Shown here: one piece after another, positions 47,904 through 54,870 of the stretch
How positions within the stretch are numbered: position 1 is the stretch's first letter
Layout: the number at the start of each line of letters is the position of its first letter
Assembly: GCF_043555935.1 (NCBI RefSeq)
Contig: NZ_JBIGIB010000001.1
Location: forward strand, 930,001-994,000
Direction of reading: 5' to 3'
From: Pelomonas baiyunensis
Lineage (GTDB): Bacteria; Pseudomonadota; Gammaproteobacteria; Burkholderiales; Burkholderiaceae_C
Length of the DNA: 64,000 bases
Notes under the pieces: model-generated
What the model was told of the DNA's origin: nothing
The model's input: the letters and a program-made list of their open reading frames with translations, nothing else
Database searches by the model: none
Position numbers and translations under genes: made by a program

Positions 47904-48676
47904 CGTTTGCGCTTGAACTGCGCGACGTGCGCAAGAGCTTCGGCAAGAGTGAAATCATTCGCGGCGCCAACCTGGCGGTTCAGCCCGGCGAGCGCGTGGC
48001 CATCATTGGCCCGAACGGCGCGGGCAAGAGCACGCTGTTCAACCTCATCAGCGGCCGGTTTGCGCCCACCTCGGGCAGCATCCACCTGCACGGCCAGCGC
48101 ATCGACGGGCGCAAGCCGTTTGAGATCAACCGCCAGGGCCTGTCGCGCAGCTTCCAGGTGTCCAACCTGTTCACGCGGTTGAGCGTGTTCGAGAACGTGC
48201 GGTGCGCCGTGCTGTGGAGCCTGGGCCACCGCTATGCCTTCTGGAAGTTTCTGGCCGACCTGGAGGATGCCAACGACCGCACCGAGCAGATCCTGGAAAT
48301 GATCAAGCTCGACAAGCGCCGTGACGTGCTGGCCATGAACCTGACCTACGCCGAGGCGCGCGCGCTGGAGATCGGCATCACCATCGCGGGCGGCTCCAGC
48401 GTCATCTTGCTGGACGAGCCCACCGCCGGCATGAGCAAGAGCGAGACCAAGCGCTTCATCCAACTGATTCGCGAGGTCACCGAGGGCAAGACCCTGCTGA
48501 CCGTGGAGCACGACATGGGCGTGGTGTTCGGCCTAGCCGACAAGATTGCGGTGCTGGTGTACGGTGAGGTGATTGCCTTCGACACGCCGGACGCAGTGCG
48601 TGCCAATGCGCGCGTGCAGGAGGCCTACCTCGGCTCGGTGCTGGCCGAGCAACAAGCTGCAGGAGCCGCCGCATGA
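47900..48676 (+). CDS. ABC transporter ATP-binding protein, LivG-like
   Basis: 258 residues. Walker A GPNGAGKST is intact and Walker B ILLDEPTAGMS and the H-loop VEHDMG are present. The signature motif, usually LSYGQQR in LivG, reads LTYAEAR, losing the conserved glycine. This signature pairs with the LivF Walker A in the dimer, which is also altered. Overlaps both neighbours by 4 bases. Confidence 0.9.
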   Translation: MTFALELRDVRKSFGKSEIIRGANLAVQPGERVAIIGPNGAGKSTLFNLISGRFAPTSGSIHLHGQRIDGRKPFEINRQGLSRSFQVSNLFTRLSVFENVRCAVLWSLGHRYAFWKFLADLEDANDRTEQILEMIKLDKRRDVLAMNLTYAEARALEIGITIAGGSSVILLDEPTAGMSKSETKRFIQLIREVTEGKTLLTVEHDMGVVFGLADKIAVLVYGEVIAFDTPDAVRANARVQEAYLGSVLAEQQAAGAAA

Positions 48677-49383
48677 CCGCGGGCCGTGTGCTGCAGCTGG
48701 ACAACGTCCACGCCTTCTACGGCAAGAGCCACGTGCTGCACGGCGTGACCCTGCAGGTGCGGCCTGGCGAAATCGTCAGCCTGCTGGGCCGCAACGGGGC
48801 CGGGCGCTCCACCACGGTCAAGACCATCATGGGGCAGGTGGATGCCAAGGGCTCGGTGCGATGGGGTGACCAGGAACTCGTGGGCCGCAAGGCCTATGAG
48901 ATCGCGCACCTCGGGTTGGGCTATGTGCCCGAGAACCGCGACATCTTCCCCAAGCTCACCGTGCACCAGAACCTGATGCTCGGGCAGAAGGGCGGCAGCA
49001 AAGCCTCACGCTGGGGCTTTGACGACATGTACCGCATGTTCCCGCGCCTGAAGGAGCGTCAGCACACCGAGGCCGGCGTGCTCTCGGGCGGCGAGCAGCA
49101 GATGCTCACGCTGTGCCGCACGCTGATGGGCGACCCGGACCTCATCATGATCGACGAGCCCACCGAGGGTCTGGCGCCCAAGATCGTCGAGCTGGTGGCC
49201 GAGTACCTGAAGGAACTCAAGAACCGGGGCATTGCCGTGCTGCTGGTGGAGCAGAAGTTGGCGATCGCGATGGAAATCTCGGAGCGCTGCTACGTGATGG
49301 GCCACGGCCGCATCGTGTTCGAAGGCACCCCGGCCGACCTGCGGGCCAACGCCTACATCCGCAAGGAGTGGCTGGAGGTGTGA
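48673..49383 (+). CDS. ABC transporter ATP-binding protein, LivF-like
   Basis: 236 residues. Walker A reads GRNGAGRST: the invariant lysine is arginine. The signature LSGGEQQM and Walker B LIMIDEPTEGL are normal, and the H-loop position is Gln (VEQKL), as in LivF generally. So the ATP site built on this Walker A is probably weak or inactive, while the site formed by LivG Walker A and this signature looks functional. Last gene of the importer operon. Confidence 0.9.
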   Translation: MTAGRVLQLDNVHAFYGKSHVLHGVTLQVRPGEIVSLLGRNGAGRSTTVKTIMGQVDAKGSVRWGDQELVGRKAYEIAHLGLGYVPENRDIFPKLTVHQNLMLGQKGGSKASRWGFDDMYRMFPRLKERQHTEAGVLSGGEQQMLTLCRTLMGDPDLIMIDEPTEGLAPKIVELVAEYLKELKNRGIAVLLVEQKLAIAMEISERCYVMGHGRIVFEGTPADLRANAYIRKEWLEV

Positions 49384-49410
49384 GCGCCGAGCGCCGCGCC
49401 CGGCTCGGGT

Positions 49411-49980
49411 TCAGGGGCCGTGGTGCAGCGCGACTTGGCGTTGTGCGGCCTCGGCCAGTTCGGCGCCGGTGCGGCCGCAGTCCGGAAAGTGCGCCACGCC
49501 CATGCGCACCCCCACATACACGCGTTGCTCCGTGACGCTGTAGGCCCCGCCCAGCGCGTGTTTCAGGCGCTGTTCCACCATGGCGGTGTCGGCCGGTGCA
49601 GCTCCCTTGAGCAACACGGCGAATGCGTTGTGGCCGACTTGAATCACCTCGTCCACACCGCGCACGCGCTGCCGCAGCCGCTGCCCGGCGGCGGCGGTCA
49701 TCGCCGCCTCAACGGCGCGCTCATCGGCCGATGCGTGGGCTTCAAGCAGTTCCGTTTCAATCCACAGCAAGCTCAAGGACTCGCCGCTGCGCCGGCTGTT
49801 CGCCAGCTGGCGGGCCAGCATGGGGCCGAGTGCCGCCAGCGACGCGGCACGCGGCAGCGCCGGCGCCGCGTGCTCCCCGCGCCCGGCTGCAGACGGCGTG
49901 GGAGCGTCGGCGTCCATCAAGGATTCGCTGTGCAGCAGTTCAGCAGAGGTCAGTGCGGAGGCGGTGGTGTCGGACAGCAT
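49411..49980 (-). CDS. Stand-alone degenerate GGDEF-domain protein
   Basis: 189 residues, with an unstructured alanine-rich start (1-50) and then a GGDEF-like fold: LWIETELLEAH, GVDEVIQVGHNAFAVLLKG and GVRMGVAHFPDCG follow the cyclase pattern, but the active-site GGDEF loop reads GHNAF, so no cyclase activity is expected. It could bind GTP or c-di-GMP, or be a structural remnant. No partner domain or signal peptide. Divergent from the ECF sigma gene with a 226-base spacer that shows no clear promoter. Confidence 0.75.
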   Translation of the reverse strand: MLSDTTASALTSAELLHSESLMDADAPTPSAAGRGEHAAPALPRAASLAALGPMLARQLANSRRSGESLSLLWIETELLEAHASADERAVEAAMTAAAGQRLRQRVRGVDEVIQVGHNAFAVLLKGAAPADTAMVEQRLKHALGGAYSVTEQRVYVGVRMGVAHFPDCGRTGAELAEAAQRQVALHHGP

Positions 49981-50206
49981 GCGGTGCGGACAACGGGAAG
50001 GGCTGGGTGGGTGAGGGCCAGTTCGCCTTTCAGCTCCGGCACTTGCCGGCCTCCCTGGAACATCAAGGCGAATTGGCCCTCGCTTTCATGAACGCAGCCG
50101 CACGCCGCAACCCGACATCGGCAACAAACCTTTTTTTGATTTCCCCGCACTGCCGTCGTGTTTGCACCGGGCAAGAGGCGCCTGCGCTGCCGGTAGAGTG
50201 CGGCCG

Positions 50207-50761
50207 GTGCAAGACATCACCCAATTGCTCAAGGCCGCCCAAGCGGGCGACCGCGCCGCCGCCGACCAGGTGGTGGCGCAGCTGTATGCCGACCTGCAAC
50301 GCCTGGCGCGCAGCCAGATGCGCCGCTCGGGCGACCTGACCCTGCTCGACACCCAGGCTCTCGTGCATGAAGCCTGGCTGCGGCTGGACGGCGTGCCGGC
50401 GGTGGACTTCCCGGACCGGCGGCATTTCCTGGCCTATGTGGCCCGTGCGATGCGCAGTGTGGTCATCGACCTGGTGCGTGCCCGCCAAGCCGAGCGGCGC
50501 GGTGGCGGCGTGCAGGCGCTGACGCTGAACACCGCCCTGGCCGACCTCGTCCCGCAGAGCGAGGAGCACGTGCTGCGCGTGCACGAGGCGCTGGACGACA
50601 TGGCGCAGGTGGAGCCGCGCCTGGCCCAGGTGGTGGAGATGCGCTACTTCGGCGGCTTGATGGAGCAGGAAATTGCGCAGGCGCTGGGTGTGACCGAGCG
50701 CACCGTGCAACGCGACTGGCAGAAGGCCAAGATCTTTTTGGCCATGAGCCTTCAGGGCTGA
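50207..50761 (+). CDS. ECF sigma factor of the TIGR02999 (ECF43-like) group
   Basis: 184 residues from a GTG at 50207. Sigma region 2 (about 5-95) and region 4 (about 125-184, with a helix-turn-helix ending GVTERTVQRDWQKAK). The acidic DAED motif that core polymerase recognises in region 2.2 of normal ECF factors is replaced by LLDTQALVHEAWLRL, with Thr49 at the altered position. In the ECF43 group such factors lack an anti-sigma factor and are switched on by a Ser/Thr kinase; a kinase gene follows directly. Target promoters are unknown. Confidence 0.85.
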   Translation: MQDITQLLKAAQAGDRAAADQVVAQLYADLQRLARSQMRRSGDLTLLDTQALVHEAWLRLDGVPAVDFPDRRHFLAYVARAMRSVVIDLVRARQAERRGGGVQALTLNTALADLVPQSEEHVLRVHEALDDMAQVEPRLAQVVEMRYFGGLMEQEIAQALGVTERTVQRDWQKAKIFLAMSLQG

Positions 50762-50791
50762 GATGCGGCGCCCAACACCGGCCGCGGAGTG

Positions 50792-53476
50792 ATGACGATG
50801 GACAAAGCCCGCTGGCTGGCCCTGAGCCCCTTGCTGGACGAACTGCTGGACCTGGACGGCCCGGCGCGCGCCGAACGACTGGCGGCGCTGGCCGCGCAAG
50901 ACCCGGCACTGGGCGAGGAACTGCGCCGCTGCCTGGCTGCTGAAGGGGAGGCGGGGCAGAGCGATTTTTTGGAAGCGCCCGCCGTGGCGGCACTGAACAT
51001 CGCGGCGCCGGGCCCGGGCATCGAGCAGGAAGGGCAGCTCATCGGCCCCTACCGGCTGGAGCGACCCATCGGCCAGGGCGGCATGGGCAGCGTCTGGACG
51101 GCCACGCGGGCCGATGGGCGCTTCGAAGGCCGGGTGGCCGTCAAGTTCCTCAAAGCCGGGCTGTTCGCGGCCGGAGACGCCGGGCGCTTTGCCCGTGAAG
51201 GCCAAATCCTGGCGCGGCTGTCGCACCCGCACATTGCGCGGCTGTTGGACGCCGGCGTGCAGGAGGGCCAACCCTACCTGGTGCTGGAGTTTGTGGATGG
51301 CCAGCCGCTGGACGCGTACTGCCGCCAGCACCGGCTGGGTATCGAAGCGCGGGTGCGGCTGTTCCTGGATGTGCTGGCCGCCGTGGGCCATGCCCATGCG
51401 CGCCTGATCCTGCACCGCGACCTCAAGCCCAGCAACATCCTGGTCACCCCGCAGGGCGAGGTGAAGCTGCTGGACTTCGGCATTGCCAAGCTGCTGCAGG
51501 ACGAGGCGCAGGCCACCGAGGGGGCAGGTGCCACCGAGCTGACGCGGCATGCCGGCAATGCCTACACGCCGCAGTTTGCCGCGCCCGAGCAGGTGCAGCA
51601 GGCCGACGTGACCACCGCGACTGACGTGTACGCGCTGGGCGTGCTGCTGTACCTGCTGCTCAGCGGTGCGCACCCCACTCAGGCGGACACGCAGACGCAG
51701 CTGGATCGCCTCAAGTCCATCGTCGAACACGTGCCGCGTGCCTTGTCTGAGGCGGCCGTTCGGCAGGGCGACCCGATCACGGCCTCGCAAGCGCGTGCGC
51801 TGCGCGGGGATCTGGACACCATCGTGGCCAAGGCGCTCAAGAAGGCGCCGAGCGAGCGTTACGCCAATGCGCAGGCCTTGGCGGACGACCTGCAGCGCTG
51901 GCTGGCGCATGAGCCGATTGCGGCCCGACCGGACAGCCGGCTCTATGTGCTGGGGCGCTTCGTTCGCCGGCACCGTTGGGCGGTGGCGGCAGGCTCCGCC
52001 GCCGTGGTCGCGCTGCTGGGCTTGACCGGCGTGTCGGTGCTGCAGGCCCAGCGTGCGCAGCAGGCCGAGGTCCAGGCCGAGGCGCGCCGCCATCAAGCGG
52101 AAGACCTGCTCGTTTACATGCTGGGGGAGTTCGCCGAGAAACTGCGGCCGATCGGCCGGCTGGAGCTGCTGGACAGCGTGGGCAGCAAATCCTTGAGCTT
52201 CCTGGCTGACGACCCGCGCGCGAGCGCCACCGAGCGGCTGCAGCGGGCCAAGGCCTTGACCGTCATCGGCGAAGTGCGCGTGACGCGCCGCGACCTAGAT
52301 GCGGCCCTGGAGCCGTTGCGCGCCGCGCGGGCGCTGCTGCAGGGGGACCCGCCGGAGGCCGCGCAAACGGCGGCGTGGCGCAAGGCGCAGGGTGCCGCGG
52401 CCTTCTGGCTGGGCCATGTGATGCTGCTCAAGCGCGACTTGCCGGCGGCTCAGCAGTCGTTCGAGGACTACCGCGTGGTCAGCGCGCGCTGGCTGGAGGC
52501 GCTTCCCCAGGACATGGAGGCCGCGGTGGAGTTGTCGTATGCCTACGCCAACCTGGGCAGCATGGCCATGGACGCCGGACGATTGACCGATGCCGACGGG
52601 GCCTTCACCCGATCGATTGCCCTCAAGCGCCAGGCCCTGCAGGCGCTGGACGGGGCGCGACGGGACGGCCCGACGGCTGAACTCGCCAACAGCCTCAGCT
52701 ACCTGGGCACCACCCAGCTCTGGCGCGGGGAGTTCAGCGCTGCGCTGCGCACCTTTGGCGAGGCCCTGGCCGAGATTGCCCCGGTGCGTGAGAAGCACCC
52801 GGGCGATGGGCTTTGGTTGTTCCGCGAAGCCATGCTGCACCGCTGGATGGGCGAAACCTTGCTGACCCAGGGCCACCCGGAGAACGCCCAGGCGGACTTG
52901 CAAGCCGCCGTGGCCCTGCTCACCAAGGCCACCGCGCTGGACGCGACCAACAAGACCTGGCAAATCGACCTGCTGGTGACGGAACTGATGGCGCAAGAGG
53001 CCCGCTTGCGTGCCGGGCATCCGGGCACGGCTGCCGAACTCGCAGCCTTGCGCGCGCGACTGGAGCAGATCGAGCAAGCCGGTGGCCAACCCCAGCAATT
53101 GCGGCGCCTGCCAGACCGCGCGCGATGGGCCCGGCTGCATGCGGCACACCCCAGCACGCGCCCGGATGCCGCCGACGCGGTGTTGCAAGAGACACGGCAG
53201 CGCCTGCGAGACGGCCTGAAGGCCCGGCCCGAGGATGAGCGTCTCGCCCGAGCGCTGGCCTGGCTGGACCAGGCATGGCTGGCGCGCACGCCGGCCACCG
53301 CTGCGGCGTATCGCGATGTTTGCGACGCCGTGCTGACGGATGTCAGCGGGATGCGTGCATTCCTGCGCACAGACCAGGCGGTCACGGCCACCTGGCTGGC
53401 TGCACAGTCGTGCCCCGGGCGCGAGCCCGATCCCGAGACCGCGCAGGTTCGGGATTGGCTGGCGAGCCGCCGTTGA
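50792..53476 (+). CDS. Membrane Ser/Thr protein kinase with C-terminal TPR-like sensor
   Basis: 894 residues from the ATG at 50792 (a GTG at 50789 and an ATG at 50798 are alternatives). An N-terminal helical region, a complete kinase domain (about 85-370) with GQGGMGSV, AVKFLK, HRDLKPSNIL (near 208) and DFGIAKLL, one membrane segment near 395-415, and a C-terminal region of alpha-helical repeats resembling TPR, presumably periplasmic. The layout is that of kinases encoded beside ECF43 sigma factors, where the kinase phosphorylates the sigma factor. The gene starts 30 bases after the sigma gene. Confidence 0.9.
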   Translation: MTMDKARWLALSPLLDELLDLDGPARAERLAALAAQDPALGEELRRCLAAEGEAGQSDFLEAPAVAALNIAAPGPGIEQEGQLIGPYRLERPIGQGGMGSVWTATRADGRFEGRVAVKFLKAGLFAAGDAGRFAREGQILARLSHPHIARLLDAGVQEGQPYLVLEFVDGQPLDAYCRQHRLGIEARVRLFLDVLAAVGHAHARLILHRDLKPSNILVTPQGEVKLLDFGIAKLLQDEAQATEGAGATELTRHAGNAYTPQFAAPEQVQQADVTTATDVYALGVLLYLLLSGAHPTQADTQTQLDRLKSIVEHVPRALSEAAVRQGDPITASQARALRGDLDTIVAKALKKAPSERYANAQALADDLQRWLAHEPIAARPDSRLYVLGRFVRRHRWAVAAGSAAVVALLGLTGVSVLQAQRAQQAEVQAEARRHQAEDLLVYMLGEFAEKLRPIGRLELLDSVGSKSLSFLADDPRASATERLQRAKALTVIGEVRVTRRDLDAALEPLRAARALLQGDPPEAAQTAAWRKAQGAAAFWLGHVMLLKRDLPAAQQSFEDYRVVSARWLEALPQDMEAAVELSYAYANLGSMAMDAGRLTDADGAFTRSIALKRQALQALDGARRDGPTAELANSLSYLGTTQLWRGEFSAALRTFGEALAEIAPVREKHPGDGLWLFREAMLHRWMGETLLTQGHPENAQADLQAAVALLTKATALDATNKTWQIDLLVTELMAQEARLRAGHPGTAAELAALRARLEQIEQAGGQPQQLRRLPDRARWARLHAAHPSTRPDAADAVLQETRQRLRDGLKARPEDERLARALAWLDQAWLARTPATAAAYRDVCDAVLTDVSGMRAFLRTDQAVTATWLAAQSCPGREPDPETAQVRDWLASRR

Positions 53477-53506
53477 GTTCATCCCCATCCGCAGAGAGGA
53501 CGTCCC

Positions 53507-53902
53507 ATGACCACCACCGCCATCACCACGTATTACGTCCAGGGCAAGATCAGCGCTGACGGCAACTATGCCGACTGCAGCTACTTCCTGGACCAGGCCG
53601 CCAAACAACCCGTCGAGGGCAGCACGCTGAGCATTTCCTACGGCGAAACGGCCTGCGCCATCGCGCAGGCGGATGGCTCTGAACTCGTGTTGCTGGGCGC
53701 CTCGTTCAAGACCTTGGGCCGCCCCCCGGTGATGACCGACAGCAATTTCAGCGCCACGGACGGCACGGGCTCGCTGCAGGTGCCCATGCCGCCCAGCACG
53801 GTGGTCACCAAGGGCATCGTGTTGCTGTTCTCCAAGGCCGGCAGTGTGGATGGCCTCTACGCCAGCTCCGACCCGGAGCTCACCAACGGCAGCGGGCTCT
53901 GA
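53507..53902 (+). CDS. Uncharacterised small protein in the kinase/sigma operon
   Basis: 131 residues, no signal peptide or membrane segment, mostly beta-strand by eye, for example TYYVQGKISADGNYADCSYFLD, SELVLLGASF and KGIVLLFSKAG. Rich in Ser, Thr and Gly. It lies 30 bases downstream of the kinase with GAGAGGA before the ATG, so it belongs to the same transcript. I do not recognise the family. It could be a substrate, output or secreted product controlled by the module. Confidence 0.7.
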   Translation: MTTTAITTYYVQGKISADGNYADCSYFLDQAAKQPVEGSTLSISYGETACAIAQADGSELVLLGASFKTLGRPPVMTDSNFSATDGTGSLQVPMPPSTVVTKGIVLLFSKAGSVDGLYASSDPELTNGSGL

Positions 53903-53934
53903 AAGGCCAGTGCCGCTCACGGCGGCGCTGCCTT
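53903..53934. terminator. Imperfect hairpin between convergent genes
   Basis: AGGC-CAGTGCCG and CGGCGGCGCTG-CCT around CTCA form an imperfect stem between the small-protein gene and the convergent J-domain gene; a short TTATT follows on the forward strand. Weak but well placed. Confidence 0.4.
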
Positions 53935-54775
53935 ATTGCGGGCCCCGCCCGGTCATGCGCTCGTAGCGGCGGCGCAGGAAGTCGGCCGCGAGCCCCGCAT
54001 CGGCGCCCACGCGTTCGCCGATGTAGAGCTCCTGCCGGCGCTCCGCAATCTGCGCACGCAGCCGGTTGGCCATGATCTCCAGCGGCTTCATGCCGCCCGC
54101 TTCGGCCCGCTCCACGGCCACGCGCAGTTCGTGCATCTGCTGGGCCTGCAGTACCGCCATCTGCGCCTGCACGATGCGAATGCGCCCCTGCACCATGTGC
54201 TCGCACAGGCCGATCCAGGCGCGCACCGCGTCGGCCGGGCCGCCGATGACGCGTTCGGGCAGCTCGCCGGCCGCCAGCAACAGGGCTTCCAGGCGGCTGC
54301 GGTCGCCGGCCTCATAGGCCTCATTCACCACCATCATGCGTTGCTCGCACACCTCGCGCTCCGGGCCGGACGGGGCCAGGTCGGGGTGAAAGCGCATGGC
54401 TGCGCGCCGGTACAGCGTCTTCAGGCTGGGCGGGGGCAGGTCGGTCATGGGGCCGGTGGGCTCCGGCGGCAGGGGCGTGGCGTCTGGCAGGGCCGGAATC
54501 TCCGGCCAGGCCTTGACGCGCGGCTGGGCCGGCACCGGCACTTCCACGCCTTGCCGCTGCAGTGTCTCGGCCAGCAGGCTGGTGGCTTGACGCAGCTGTG
54601 CTTCCAGCTCGTCGAGTTCGCGCATCAACGGGCCCAGGGCCTCCAGGTAGCGCTGGCGAAAGCCCAGCAACTTGGCCCGGGCGCCGTCGTGGTCGGCTTC
54701 CAGCACGGCGAGGTAGCGCTGCAGGTCCTGCAGCTGCTCGCGCCGCCGGGACAGCTCGTGCCTCGTGATTGCCAT
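53933..54775 (-). CDS. J-domain protein with N-terminal coiled coil
   Basis: 280 residues from the ATG at 54775 (54784 and 54814 are alternatives). The first 95 residues form a coiled coil (RREQLQDLQRYLAVLEADH and following), then a linker, then a J-like segment LKTLYRRAAMRFHPDLAPSG whose HPD motif is the one by which J-proteins stimulate DnaK ATPase. Only the central helices of a J-domain are visible, with a further helical C-terminus. The client and partner are unknown; no dnaK is near. Confidence 0.7.
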   Translation of the reverse strand: MAITRHELSRRREQLQDLQRYLAVLEADHDGARAKLLGFRQRYLEALGPLMRELDELEAQLRQATSLLAETLQRQGVEVPVPAQPRVKAWPEIPALPDATPLPPEPTGPMTDLPPPSLKTLYRRAAMRFHPDLAPSGPEREVCEQRMMVVNEAYEAGDRSRLEALLLAAGELPERVIGGPADAVRAWIGLCEHMVQGRIRIVQAQMAVLQAQQMHELRVAVERAEAGGMKPLEIMANRLRAQIAERRQELYIGERVGADAGLAADFLRRRYERMTGRGPQ

Positions 54776-54816
54776 GCTCGCCATGGGATGCGATTTTGCC
54801 TGTGCCAGACGCAACT

Positions 54817-54851
54817 GCGGCCCGAGACGCGGGGGCGTTCGGGCCGCTTTT
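54817..54851 (+). terminator. Strong hairpin with T-tract between hppA and the J-domain gene
   Basis: GCGGCCCGA (54817-54825) pairs perfectly with TCGGGCCGC (54839-54847), followed by TTTT on the forward strand. Both flanking genes are on the reverse strand, where the stem lies between the hppA stop and the J-domain start, so it may separate the two units even without a T-tract on that strand. Confidence 0.5.
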
Positions 54852-54870
54852 GACGAGATTTACCGGGGCT

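Noticed and set aside
43000..49383. Branched-chain amino acid transport as the assigned role of the Liv-type system
   Set aside because: The adjacent AMP-forming ligase and the variant ATPases point to an organic acid; the substrate is left open and no liv symbols were given.
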